From NCBI GenBank assembly GCA_002104895.1, contig MCFG01000368.1, positions 1 through 35,000 on the forward strand: a stretch of 35,000 nt of DNA, in the 5' to 3' direction. The notes under the pieces were generated by a model. It worked only from the letters and a program-made list of their open reading frames with translations. It had not been told where the DNA came from and ran no database searches. The DNA is from Anaeromyces robustus. Taxonomy: Eukaryota > Neocallimastigomycota > Neocallimastigomycetes > Neocallimastigales > Neocallimastigaceae. Shown here in pieces: positions 9,789 to 19,341 of this stretch (its first letter is position 1; each line of letters starts with the position of its first letter). The position numbers were made by a program, and so were the translations under genes.

Positions 9789-9828
9789 AAAATAATATAC
9801 TATATTTATAAATATAGTATATTATTTT
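9789..9828. repeat. Perfect 40-bp palindrome
   Basis: The two 20-base halves are exact reverse complements with no spacer (centre between 9808 and 9809, core CTATATTTATAAATATAG). It lies directly at the right end of repeat R2 and near the middle of the convergent copy 2/copy 3 spacer, where inverted homologies on both sides meet. Confidence 0.9.
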
Positions 9829-10470
9829 AATATAAATCATTATATAGGAAAGTTATTGTTATTATTAGAAGTATTTGATCTATTGTCTCGATTAGATTAA
9901 AGAGTCTATTGAATAATAATCAAATTTGTTTATTAAACATATTTTTTTTTTTTTTGATTTAAGGAAGAGAATACACTTCCATGTTATTAAACATAATATC
10001 ATTGTACTGATTAAAGTAATGCAGATATCAATCTACAATATGAATACAAAAATAAATAAGTCTTTATTTAAACTTTTATTTTTAAATATATTAAAAAAAT
10101 TTAGTTATAAGACAATTAAAATAAAATGATATATATTATTAACCAAAAAATTTCATAATTATGATGTGAATTTATAACAAACAAAAAAATAAATGAAACT
10201 GAAAAAATAAAATATATATAATATAAAAAAAGTAATGAAAATATAAATATTTTTATATATATTTTATGTATTCAGTTATAGGAATATTAAAAAAAATTAT
10301 TATATTGACTAAAATACTAATACATTAATTAGATGAATTTATTTTAACAGAACAAACGAAATTAAAAAAAATGTAATATTTATAATATAAAATGATATTG
10401 ATAATATTGATATTAAAAGTTTAAGATTTTCAATGTTAAATATTCAACTAAGTTGTAGAAGTAAAAAAAA
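9829..10470. other. Repeat-derived spacer
   Basis: It holds fragments seen inverted elsewhere, for example AGAATACACTTCCATGTTAT (about 9968), whose inverse is near 15010. ATGATGTGAATTTATAACAA (about 10160) is inverse to about 9350. A minus-oriented R1 copy ends at about 10385-10470. A 67-codon frame at 9926-10129 looks like chance, since it overlaps repeats and lacks family features. Confidence 0.55.
10385..10470 (-). repeat. Repeat R1, partial, before the AAAAT array
   Basis: Minus-oriented R1 core (GATATTAAAAGTTTAAGATT, TCAACTAAGTTGTAGAAGT) stops in the A-rich tract that became the pentanucleotide array. The flank at about 10281-10385 is repeated after the copia fragment at about 11550-11655. 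Confidence 0.8.
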
Positions 10471-10989
10471 TAAAATAAAATAAAATAAAATAAAATAAAA
10501 TAAAATAAAATAAAATAAAATAAAATAAAATAAAATAAAATAAAATAAAATAAAATAAAATAAAATAAAATAAAATAAAATAAAATAAAATAAAATAAAA
10601 TAAAATAAAATAAAATAAAATAAAATAAAATAAAATAAAATAAAATAAAATAAAATAAAATAAAATAAAATAAAATAAAATAAAATAAAATAAAATAAAA
10701 TAAAATAAAATAAAATAAAATAAAATAAAATAAAATAAAATAAAATAAAATAAAATAAAATAAAATAAAATAAAATAAAATAAAATAAAATAAAATAAAA
10801 TAAAATAAAATAAAATAAAATAAAATAAAATAAAATAAAATAAAATAAAATAAAATAAAATAAAATAAAATAAAATAAAATAAAATAAAATAAAATAAAA
10901 TAAAATAAAATAAAATAAAATAAAATAAAATAAAATAAAATAAAATAAAATAAAATAAAATAAAATAAAATAAAATAAAATAAAATAAA
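10471..10989. repeat. 103-copy perfect AAAAT array
   Basis: TAAAA is repeated 103 times with no interruption (10471-10985) plus a partial unit. The paralogous R1 copy at about 11729-11755 has only a handful of TAAAA/CAAAA units at the same place, so the array expanded inside the repeat. The 200-residue minus-strand frame across it is repeat translation only. Confidence 0.97.
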
Positions 10990-11550
10990 GTTGATACCGT
11001 TACAATATTCATCAAAGGAATTTTATTGAGAATCTATTAATTAACTTCAAAATTCCTAATAATTCTAAAAACAATACACCATGTACTCTATCCGTCAGCG
11101 AAAACAACAAATCTTTCTATCCAACAACCTATAAAAGCGCAGTCGGATCATTAATCTACTTAGCCAAAAATACTCGGCCTGATATTTCATTCGCAGTCCA
11201 CAAAGCCGCTAGACATTGTGAAGACCCTAAGTATTCACACTGGATTTGTATAATAAATATTTTAAAATACTTAAATAATACTAAACATTTTAAAATCAAA
11301 TATAGCAGCCACGGCCAGTTTCATGCTTATTCAGATGCTGATTTTGGGGGGGGGACATTAGAGACCGAAAATCAACATCCGGAAATATTTTTCTTATTGG
11401 AAATTCACCAATTTCCTGGATGTCTAAAAAGCAAAGTATCGTCGCCACATCTACCGCTGAGGCGGAATACATTAGTACCTCAGAATGCGCCAAAAAGGCT
11501 CTATGGTTCAGAAACATTTTTTATGAATTATTCAACCAAAAATTCACCAT
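10990..11550 (+). mobile_element. Ty1/copia polymerase fragment (RT end and RNase H), frameshifted
   Basis: The first frame reads IHQRNFIENLLINFKIPNNS, then YKSAVGSLIYLAKNTRPDIS and FAVHKAARHCEDPKYSHW, the Ty1/copia reverse-transcriptase C-terminal and connection signature. It continues to the RNase H motif YSDADFGG. At a run of nine G (11346-11354) the frame shifts. The second frame continues DIRDRKSTSGNIFLIG, SPISWMSKKQSIVATSTAEA, EYISTSECAKKALWFRNIFY. Two surplus G bases explain the shift. No LTRs, integrase or gag are present. The piece begins exactly at the end of the AAAAT array and ends at a copy of the flanking repeat. Its codon use is richer in G/C than the host genes. Confidence 0.93.
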
Positions 11551-12269
11551 CAAAATATTAAAAAAAAATTTTATATTGACTAAATTCTAATACTTTAATA
11601 ATATGAATTTATTTTATACAGAACAAACGAAATTGAAAAAAATATGTAATATTTTATAATATAAAATGATATTGATATTAAAAATTTAAAATTTTCAATA
11701 TTAAATATTTAACTATATTGTAGAAGTAAATAAAATAAAATAAAATAAAACAAAATAAAACAAAGAATTAACACAAAAATTATATAGTTATTAAAGACAA
11801 CATATTTATTATTATTTTTTTAAGAATAAAAAAAATTGTAATTAAATTAATATTAATATTAAAAATTTAAAATTTTCAATATTAAATACTCAACTAAGTC
11901 GTATAAGTAAAAAAAAAAACAAAACAAAACAAAGAATTAACACAAAAAATTATATAGTTATTAAAGAAAAAATTTTATTATTGTATTTTTTAAATTAATT
12001 TTATATTTTATTTACTATTTTTTATTGATTTGATTTCTTATTTTTATTTTACATTTATATATATGATAAAAACTAAAGACTAATATAATAGATTAATAAA
12101 TTAATAAATAAGTATGATTTCTATTCTATATAATGAATTTTTTGGAATTATAATTAATAATAATTAATTATTATGAAGATAGAATTTTAATATATAATAA
12201 AAATAAATTAATATGCATAGAGAGATAACGAAGAATAAATGGTATAATATAATTTCAATAAATTAAAAT
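11551..12269. other. Repeat-filled spacer 3' of hsp20 copy 3
   Basis: It starts with a second copy of the sequence found before the AAAAT array (ATATTGACTAAA, GAACAAACGAAATTGAAAAA). Two minus-oriented R1 copies follow, then the conserved hsp20 3' flank (AATTAATAATAATTAATTAT, about 12145-12170). No gene. Confidence 0.7.
11655..11985 (-). repeat. Repeat R1, two copies, inverted relative to 8725-9050
   Basis: Cores AAAATTTTCAATATTAAATA, TGTAGAAGTAAATAAAAT, AAAGAATTAACACAAAAATT and TTATTAAAGACAA occur twice (about 11670-11805 and 11850-11975). With the two plus copies after hsp20 copy 2 they make the copy 2/copy 3 spacer an inverted repeat. Confidence 0.85.
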
Positions 12270-12959
12270 TTATTGAATTTGAATACAACGATTTTGAAGT
12301 TTAGGAGATTCAATTTTATTGATAACAACTTCTAAAACTCCATTTTCCATTTTAGCTTGAATTCCATCAAGATTAGCATCTTCTGGTAAAGTGAAAGATC
12401 TTGAAAATTTACCATAACTACATTCTATCATACTATATTTTCTATTTTCATTATTCTTCTTGTTTTCTTCAGTAGTTGTATTAGTAGTAGTATTTCCTTC
12501 TTCAGTTTCCATCTTTTCAGATTCTTCAGTATTTTCTTCTTTTCCCTTTTCTTGCTTTTCTTCTTTTTGTTCTTTATCTTCATTATTATCATAAATAGAT
12601 TCTCTTTCACCTGAAATAGTTAAAATTCTATCTTCATTAAGTTCCATTTTAACTTGATCTTTTGTCATTCCTGGTAAATCAGCATGAATATAATAATTCT
12701 TTTCATCTTCACTAAGATTAATATTTGGAGTATAATCAACTAATTTGAAAAGACTATTTTCTTCATCTTTACAATCATTGAAAACTTTACATAATTGTTT
12801 TTCTAATGATCTGTAAGGATTTCTTCTTCTATTTAAGGCATGACGACGACAATGTTGATGTCTTAATGGATGATGAAAACTAAAGAAATCATCATCATTA
12901 AAAACATCAAATAAAGTGTTTTCAAATGGACGGCGTTGTTCGTATAAGTATAAAGTCAT
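12270..12959 (-). CDS. Small heat-shock protein Hsp20, copy 3
   Basis: 229 residues with the same architecture as the other copies: His/Arg-rich N-terminus, split alpha-crystallin domain with acidic insertion at about 124-172, ENGVLEVVINK and tail CIQIQ. Diagnostic residues: HQHCRRHALN, shared only with its divergent partner copy 4. SLEKQLC is as in copies 7 and 8. EDKEQKEEKQ in the insertion has Asp where the others have Glu. It has Ser in place of Thr in the C-terminal IESPKLQ. The insertion core EESEKMETEEGNTTTN matches copies 2 and 6. A-side leader. The stop lies in the perfect TTCAATAAAT stem-loop. Confidence 0.95.
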   Translation of the reverse strand: MTLYLYEQRRPFENTLFDVFNDDDFFSFHHPLRHQHCRRHALNRRRNPYRSLEKQLCKVFNDCKDEENSLFKLVDYTPNINLSEDEKNYYIHADLPGMTKDQVKMELNEDRILTISGERESIYDNNEDKEQKEEKQEKGKEENTEESEKMETEEGNTTTNTTTEENKKNNENRKYSMIECSYGKFSRSFTLPEDANLDGIQAKMENGVLEVVINKIESPKLQNRCIQIQ

Positions 12960-13740
12960 TTTTTAATATTTTTTCTTGTGTGATTTATTGCTTAATAAAC
13001 GAAATAAACTTTTTTTATCTGTTGTTTTTACTTTTAATATATATTATCTTTTCTTATATTTTTTTATTGTAATCAATTAATATATAAAATATTAATAAAA
13101 AAATTAAAATAAAAAAATTTTTTTCATGTTTTTTTAATTATATTTATACTAAAATTTTACCAAATATATATATTATTTATAAATAATTAATAATAATTAA
13201 GAAAAAAAAGACAAAAAGAATATTCATTAATAATTTAATATTAAATATATTATTAATAACTTTATTTACTATTAAAATTTATCTATATAAAAAAATATTT
13301 ATAAAAAATTATTAATAATTTTAATTATTAATAATTACAATAACGTAGATTAATGTAGAATGTAATACGTAAGTATAGAATAATGTAGAATAATGTAGAA
13401 AATTAAAGAAGATAACAGTTGGTTGTAGTACAGGAAAAAGAAAAAAAAAATTTAAAAATTTACCAAGATTTTTTTCTATAAATTATTAATACATGCTAGT
13501 TAATTATAATTTGTAATACATAGTAATACTCTATTTTAAATTTTGAAAAAAAAATATAAAAAGACTGAAAAAGTTTTGAAATATTTTTATTTTCATTTTT
13601 TAATTTCAATAAATAATATTAATATTTTGAATATTAATTAATTAAAACAAACAAAAACAAAAACAATTACGTAATATTAATTAAAATTATATACATTTAA
13701 TAGTTTTTAAAAACAATAACAAAAAAAAATTATATCAAAA
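12960..13740. promoter_or_regulatory. Bidirectional heat-shock promoter of hsp20 pair 3/4
   Basis: A 781-bp interval in the same orientation as the first cassette: GAATATTC at 13218-13225, the heat-shock array at 13358-13410, GTTGGTTGTAGTACAGG, TATAAAAAG at 13556-13564, and an A/C-rich leader before the ATG at 13741. Confidence 0.82.
13358..13410 (+). promoter_or_regulatory. Step-type heat-shock element array
   Basis: GAA modules start at 13358, 13378, 13388, 13398 and 13408. The last four are exactly 10 bp apart. The position of the TTC in the first cassette reads TTA here, so only the step-type arrangement remains. Confidence 0.8.
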
Positions 13741-14430
13741 ATGAGTTTATACTTTTACGAACAACGCCGTCCATTTGAAAACACTTTATTTGATGTCTTT
13801 AATGATGATGATTTCTTTAGTTTTCATCATCCATTAAGACATCAACATTGTCGTCGTCATGCCTTAAATAGAAGAAGAAATCCTTACAGATCATTAGAAA
13901 GACAATTATGTAAAGTTTTCAATGATTGTAAAGATGAAGAAAATAGTCTTTTCAAATTAGTTGATTATACTCCAAATATTAATCTTAGTGAAGATGAAAA
14001 GAATTATTATATTCATGCTGATTTACCAGGAATGACAAAAGATCAAGTTAAAATGGAACTTAATGAAGATAGAATTTTAACTATTTCAGGTGAAAGAGAA
14101 TCTATTTATGATAATAATGAAGAAAAAGAACAAAACGAAGAAAAACAAGAAAAGGGAAAAGAAGAAAATACTGAAGAATCTACTGAAAATATGGAAACAG
14201 AAGAAGAAAATACTACTACTACTACTACTGAAGAAAACAAGAAGAATAATGAAAATAGAAAATATAGTATGATTGAATGTAGTTATGGTAAATTTTCAAG
14301 ATCTTACACTTTACCAGAAGATGCTAATCTTGATGGAATTCAAGCTAAAATGGAAAATGGAGTTTTAGAAGTTGTTATTAATAAAGTTGAAACTCCTAAA
14401 CTTCAAAATCGTTGTATTCAAATTCAATAA
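13741..14430 (+). CDS. Small heat-shock protein Hsp20, copy 4
   Basis: 229 residues with typical architecture and CIQIQ tail. It shares the CRRH signature with copy 3 across the promoter. The insertion differs (EESTENMETEEENTTTTTT) and resembles copies 7 and 8 in having STENMETEE. Unique changes are SRSYTLPED (Tyr for Phe) and INKVETPK (Val for Ile). B-side leader and TATA box at 13556. Perfect stem-loop over the stop codon. Confidence 0.95.
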   Translation: MSLYFYEQRRPFENTLFDVFNDDDFFSFHHPLRHQHCRRHALNRRRNPYRSLERQLCKVFNDCKDEENSLFKLVDYTPNINLSEDEKNYYIHADLPGMTKDQVKMELNEDRILTISGERESIYDNNEEKEQNEEKQEKGKEENTEESTENMETEEENTTTTTTEENKKNNENRKYSMIECSYGKFSRSYTLPEDANLDGIQAKMENGVLEVVINKVETPKLQNRCIQIQ

Positions 14431-15239
14431 ATTTTAATTTATTGAAACTATATTATACCATTTATTCTTCTTTATCTCATTATGCATTAATTTATTATAT
14501 ATAAAATTCTATCTTTACTAATAAATCATTAATATAAATTATCTTATAGAATAGAAAGCATATTTATTTATTAATTTATTAATCTATTATATTAGTTTTT
14601 ATCATATTTGTATATATAAATGTAATATAAAAATAAAAATAAGAAATCAAATCAATAAAAAATAACAAATAAAATAAAAAATTAATTTAAAAAAATAATA
14701 ATAAATGTGTTGTCTTTAATTTTTGATTTTTGTGTTATTACTTTTTATTTTTTTTATTTTTATTTCTATAATTTAGTTTATTAGCTAATGTTAAAACTTT
14801 TAAATTAATTAAAAGATATATATTAATATTTTATTTATTATTACTTTTCATTTTTTATTTCAAGTTACAATTATAAATACCAAGTTAATTACTAAAATAA
14901 GCAATTCAAATTATAATTAATTTTCTAAAATTTTTTCATTAGTTTTACCATTTATTTATTTATTCTTATAATTTGAGTTGCTTATATTAGTAATTAATTT
15001 AGTATTAACATGGAAGTATATTCTCTTTCTTTAGTCTAAAAAAAAAAAACTTGGTATTAATTTTTTTTTATTAATATTAATTTAAAAATTACGTATATAT
15101 TTAAATCTACTACATGAATTATTATAAATATAAGTAATAAAAAGCAAAGTAAAATTAAAATTATTACAAACATTGAATAAATTAAAATATAATATAAAGG
15201 AAAAGTTGATATTCTAATTTTTTTACCACTCATATTTGT
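14431..15239. other. Spacer 3' of hsp20 copy 4
   Basis: It holds the conserved hsp20 3' flank (less complete, about 14500-14600), a diverged R1 copy (about 14705-14820), and a block TATTTCAAGTTACAATTATA (about 14857). The inverse of that block lies near 16300 and 20800. ATTAACATGGAAGTATATTC (about 15004) is inverse to about 9970. No gene. Confidence 0.6.
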
Positions 15240-15430
15240 ATGGATTTATTGTTTTTAAATATTATTATACTATTTTTTTTCCCTCCAGTATTATTTATTA
15301 TTATCTATAATATATTACTGGTTTTTATTTTTTTTTAGTAGTATCATTTTTTTTTCAGTATGTGTTTTTTTTATGATTCATGTATTTTAATATTTAAATT
15401 CAATAAAGTTGACGTACAAATTGTGTGCCA
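15240..15430 (-). repeat. Repeat R2 with flank, inverted copy
   Basis: Inverted R2 landmarks (CCAGTATTATTTATTATTAT, TAGTAGTATCATTTTTTTTC, TTTATGATTCATGTATTTTA). They are followed by the flank AAATTCAATAAAG and ACAAATTGTGTGCCAT, which also accompanies R2 at about 20475-20515. Confidence 0.75.
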
Positions 15431-15924
15431 TAAAAAAAAAAACCACTCATATATTAATTAAATTATAACATGATTGAAAAAATTGATATATATTTTTCTA
15501 TTGACCAAAAAATTATTATAGTTATAATGTGAATTTATTATAAACAAAAAATAAATGATATTGAAAAATAATGTATATTATATAATAATAGAAAAAGTAA
15601 TAAAATAGATACTTTTAAATATAGGAATATTAAAAAATTTTATATACATTATTATATTGACGAAAATAGAAATCTTAAATTTATTATATGTATTCGGTTA
15701 TAGTAATTTTAAAAAACGATTATATATATATTATTACTTTTTTTTTTAGACTAGGATTGCTCTTTATTTAAAATAATTAATTTAAATTAAACATAGATGC
15801 TTAGTATAGATTATATTAAAGTAAAGAAAAATAAAGAATATATAATGCTTGAAATGTAAAACATAAAAGAAATAAAGGATACATGAAAATAATAAAACTT
15901 AATACAGATAAATTTCTAACCCAC
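15431..15924. other. Repeat-derived spacer
   Basis: It contains ATAATGTGAATTTATTATAA (about 15523; copies at about 10160 and, inverted, about 9350). It also has AGACTAGGATTGCTCTTTAT with following A-rich sequence (about 15750-15900), a diverged copy of about 20290-20415. No intact gene. Confidence 0.6.
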
Positions 15925-16027
15925 CTATTCAACAAATGTAATATCGTTCGAATCAATGTCGAAATTAATTATTTTTTCAATGTCCATACCTTTAAGCCGA
16001 CTGGTATGTTCTAGTAATGTATTATAT
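15925..16027 (-). pseudogene. Isolated terminal-exon-like fragment, family unknown
   Basis: On the minus strand a T-rich tract ends in GAAG, an acceptor-like junction at 16028-16029. A 33-codon open stretch follows and ends in TAG (15925-15927). It reads NTLLEHTSRLKGMDIEK then IINFDIDSNDITFVE. Base composition (CGG, TCG, GAC, ACC codons) is clearly richer in G/C than the surroundings. The sequence on both sides is repeat material also found at about 20150 and 20290-20415, where this piece is absent. I do not recognise the family. It may be a captured last exon or the end of a transposon gene. Confidence 0.45.
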
Positions 16028-16785
16028 CTTCAAAAAAAAGTGATTCATACATTGAATGTAAAAGGTCAAATTATAGTTTCTGTTTTCTTTTATATTAATT
16101 TTAATTAATTCATTCAATATTTGTAAAATTTTTAAACTTAATTTTTTTTTCATTACTTTTATTTATAATACAATTATATGAAATTCAAATATTTATGTAT
16201 ATTTCAAATTAATATTAATAAATAAAAATTGATACTAAGTTAATTATTAAAATAAGCAATTCAAATTATAAGGATAAAATCTAAAATTTCTTATAATTAT
16301 AACTTGAAATATAGAAAGAAAAATAATGATAAATAAAATATAAATAAGAATAAAATATTAATATATATTTTTAATTAATATTAATATTAAAAATTTAAAA
16401 ATTTCAGCATTAGCTATGCAACAAAATTATATAAATATAAAAAGTACTAACACAAAAATTATGTAGTTTTAAAGACAAGACATCTATTATTATATTTTTT
16501 TAATTATTTTTTATTTTTTTATTTTATTTATTATTTTTTATTGATTTGACTTGTTATAATTATTTTTATATTACATTTATATATATATATATATGATAAA
16601 AACAACTAATATAATAGATTAATAAATTGATAAATAAATATGATTTCTATTCTATATAATGATTTTTTAGAATTATAATTAATAATAATTAATTATTATG
16701 AAGATAGAATTTAATATATAATAAATTAATGAATAATGATGTAATGAAGAATAAATGGTATAATATAATTTCATGAAATTAAAAT
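16028..16785. other. Repeat-filled spacer 3' of hsp20 copy 5
   Basis: It contains AGGTCAAATTATAGTTTCTG (copy near 20150), the CTAAGTTAATTATTAAAATA block (copies near 14880 and 20700), an inverted R1 copy (about 16375-16500), and the conserved hsp20 3' flank at about 16670-16720. No gene. Confidence 0.65.
16375..16500 (-). repeat. Repeat R1, diverged inverted copy
   Basis: Core AATATTAAAAATTTAAAAAT, CTAACACAAAAATTATGTAG and TTTTAAAGACAAGACAT. It lacks the TAAAA tract present in the copies near 11730. Confidence 0.75.
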
Positions 16786-17472
16786 TTATTGAATTTGAAT
16801 ACAACGATTTTGAAGTTCAGGAGTTTCAATTTTATTGATTACAACTTCTAAAACTCCATTTTCCATTTTAGCTTGAATTCCATCAAGATTAGCATCTTCT
16901 GGTAAAGTGAAAGATCTTGAAAATTTACCATAACTACATTCAATCATACTATATTTTCTATTTTCATTATTCTTCTTGCTTTCTTCAGTAGTAGAAGTAG
17001 TAGTATTTTCTTCTTCAGTTTCCATATTTTCAGATTCTTCAGTATTTTCTTCTTTTCCCTTTTCTTGCTTTTCTTCTTTTTGTTCATTTTCTTCATTATT
17101 ATCATAAATAGATTCTCTTTCACCTGAAATAGTTAAAATTCTATCTTCATTAAGTTCCATTTTAATTTGATCTTTTGTCATTCCTGGTAAATCAGCATGA
17201 ATATAATAATTCTTTTCATCTTCACTAAGATTAATATTTGGATTATAATCAACTAATTTGAAAAGACTATTTTCTTCATCTTTACAATCATTGAAAACTT
17301 TACATAATTGTCCTTCTAATGATCTGTAAGGATTTCTTCTTCTATTTAAGGCATGACGATGACCATGATGATGTCTTAATGGATAATGAAAACTTAATAA
17401 ATCATCATCATTAAAAACATCAAATAAAGTGTTTTCAAATGGACGACGTTGTTCGTAAAAGTATAAAGTCAT
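16786..17472 (-). CDS. Small heat-shock protein Hsp20, copy 5
   Basis: 228 residues. The most divergent N-terminus: DDDLLSFHYPLRHHHGHRH. The alpha-crystallin domain is split by the acidic insertion (EESENMETEEENTTTSTTEE). Diagnostic residues: SLEGQLC, shared only with divergent partner copy 6; YNPNINL, shared with copy 7; unique DQIKMEL, EESKKNN and ETPELQ. Tail CIQIQ. It uses the B-side leader (ACAAAC repeats, TATA box complement CTTTTTATA at 17657-17665), although it is a minus-strand gene. This shows the promoter cassette is inverted relative to the first two pairs. The stem-loop over the stop is disrupted (TTTCATGAA). Confidence 0.95.
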   Translation of the reverse strand: MTLYFYEQRRPFENTLFDVFNDDDLLSFHYPLRHHHGHRHALNRRRNPYRSLEGQLCKVFNDCKDEENSLFKLVDYNPNINLSEDEKNYYIHADLPGMTKDQIKMELNEDRILTISGERESIYDNNEENEQKEEKQEKGKEENTEESENMETEEENTTTSTTEESKKNNENRKYSMIECSYGKFSRSFTLPEDANLDGIQAKMENGVLEVVINKIETPELQNRCIQIQ

Positions 17473-18254
17473 TTTTGATATAATTTTTTTTTTTTTGTTG
17501 CTGTTTTTAAAAACTATTAAATGTAATTTTAATTAATATTATGTAATTGTTTTTGTTTTTGTTTGTTTGTTTGTTTGTTTTAATTAATATATAAAATATT
17601 AATATTATTTATTGAAATTAAAAAATGAAAATAAAAAACTAAAAATATTTTTTAGTCTTTTTATATTTTTTTTTCAGAATATAAAATAGAATATTACTAT
17701 GTATTACAAATTATAATTATATTGGATTAACACATGTATTAATAATTTATAGTACAAAAATCTTGGTAAATTTTTAAAATTTTTTTTCTTTTTCCTGTAC
17801 TACAACCAACTATTATCTTCTTTAGTTTTCTACATTATTCTACATTATTCTATTCTTACGTATTACATTCTACATTAATCTACGTTATTATAATTATTAA
17901 TAATTAAAATTACTTTATAAATATTTTTTATATAGATAAATTTTAATAGTAAATAAAGTTATTAATAATATATTTAATATTAATTATTAATGAGAATAAT
18001 CTTTCTTTTCTTTTTTTCTTAATTATTATTAATTATTTAAATAATATATATATTTATTTTGGTGAAATTTTAGTATAAATATAATTAAAAAACATAAAAA
18101 ATTTTTTTTATTTCAACATTTTTTATTAATATTTTATATATAAATTACAATAAAAAGATATAAAATATATTACATATTAAAAGTTAAAGACAACAAATAT
18201 AAAAAATTTATTTCGTTTATTAAACAATAAAACATACAATAAAAATATTAAAAA
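17473..18254. promoter_or_regulatory. Bidirectional heat-shock promoter of hsp20 pair 5/6 (inverted cassette)
   Basis: A 782-bp interval that is the reverse complement of the first two cassettes: B-side leader on the left, CTTTTTATA at 17657-17665, CCTGTACTACAACCAAC (about 17794-17810), heat-shock array 17818-17870, and A-side leader ATTTCGTTTATTAAACAATA on the right before the ATG at 18255. The GAATATTC site of the other cassettes is broken here. Confidence 0.82.
17818..17870 (-). promoter_or_regulatory. Step-type heat-shock element array
   Basis: TTC modules (GAA on the minus strand) start at 17818, 17828, 17838, 17848 and 17868, with an extra one at 17853. The four leading modules are 10 bp apart. 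The central TTC of the perfect element reads CTA in the gene direction. Confidence 0.8.
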
Positions 18255-18944
18255 ATGAGTTTATACTTTTATGAACAACGTCGTCCATTTGAAAACACTT
18301 TATTTGATGCTTTTAATGATGATGATTTCTTTAGTTTTCATCATCCATTAAGACGTCATAATTGCCATCGTCATGCCTTAAATAGAAGAAGAAATCCTTA
18401 CAGATCATTAGAAGGACAATTATGTAAAGTTTTCAATGATTGTAAAGATGAAGAAAGTAATCTTTTCAAATTAGTTGATTATACTCCAAATATTAATCTT
18501 AGTGAAGATGAAAAGAATTATTATATTCATGCTGATTTACCAGGAATGACAAAAGATCAAGTTAAAATGGAACTTAATGAAGATAGAATTTTAACTATTT
18601 CAGGTGAAAGAGAATCTATTTATGACAATAATGAAGAAAAAGAACAAAAAGAAGAAAAACAAGAAAAGGGAAAAGAAGAAAATACTGAAGAATCTGAAAA
18701 GATGGAAACTGAAGAAGGAAATACTACTACTAATACAACTACTGAAGAAAACAAGAAGAATAATGAAAATAGAAAATATAGTATGATAGAATGTAGTTAT
18801 GGTAAATTTTCAAGATCTTTCACTTTACCAGAAGATGCTAATCTCGATGGAATTCAAGCTAAAATGGAAAATGGAGTTTTAGAAGTTGTTATCAATAAAA
18901 TTGAAACTCCTAAACTTCAAAATCGTTGTATTCAAATTCAATAA
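18255..18944 (+). CDS. Small heat-shock protein Hsp20, copy 6
   Basis: 229 residues with typical layout and CIQIQ tail. N-terminal peculiarities are LFDAFNDDD (Ala) and HHPLRRHNCHRHALN. SLEGQLC is shared with copy 5 across the promoter. EESNLFKL replaces EENSLFKL. The insertion (EESEKMETEEGNTTTN) is the same as in copies 2 and 3. It is driven from the A-side of the inverted cassette. The stop codon lies in the perfect stem-loop. A poly-A retroposed sequence interrupts the 3' flank about 150 bp after the stop. Confidence 0.95.
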   Translation: MSLYFYEQRRPFENTLFDAFNDDDFFSFHHPLRRHNCHRHALNRRRNPYRSLEGQLCKVFNDCKDEESNLFKLVDYTPNINLSEDEKNYYIHADLPGMTKDQVKMELNEDRILTISGERESIYDNNEEKEQKEEKQEKGKEENTEESEKMETEEGNTTTNTTTEENKKNNENRKYSMIECSYGKFSRSFTLPEDANLDGIQAKMENGVLEVVINKIETPKLQNRCIQIQ

Positions 18945-19088
18945 ATTTTAATTTATTGAAATTATATTATACCATTTATTCTTCGTTATCTCGCTATGCA
19001 TTTTAATTTATTTTTATTATATATTATAATTCTATCTTCATAATAATTAATTATTATTAATTATAGTTCCATAAAATTCATTATATAG
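18945..19088. other. hsp20 copy 6 3' flank
   Basis: Conserved hsp20 3' UTR and flank (TACCATTTATTCTTCGTTAT, CTATCTTCATAATAATTAAT). It is interrupted by the poly-A insertion and continues on its far side at about 19350. Confidence 0.75.
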
Positions 19089-19299
19089 AATAAAAATCAT
19101 CATCTAATAATGATAATAACTTTCCAACTTGATTTAATTTAATAATATACACTATACCATATGAAGTAATTATAAATTATTACTATCTATTAAATAATAA
19201 ATTATTATTCTTTATTAGATTAAGTTTTAATATGTACAATTACTTTATAACATGTACTTTTTAAATTAAATTTAAATAAAATTTTCATTATTTTATTGC

Positions 19300-19341
<42 letters not shown>

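Noticed and set aside
9926-10129. 67-codon open frame on the plus strand
   Set aside because: It overlaps repeat sequence found inverted near 15010, has AT-driven composition and no recognisable motif.
10413-11015. 200-residue Phe/Ile/Leu/Tyr open frame on the minus strand
   Set aside because: It is a pure translation of the AAAAT array. Similar frames at 527-718 and 4182-4400 come from AAAT repeats.
11296-11517. 73-codon minus-strand ORF
   Set aside because: It is antisense to the copia RNase H fragment, which has clear family motifs on the plus strand.
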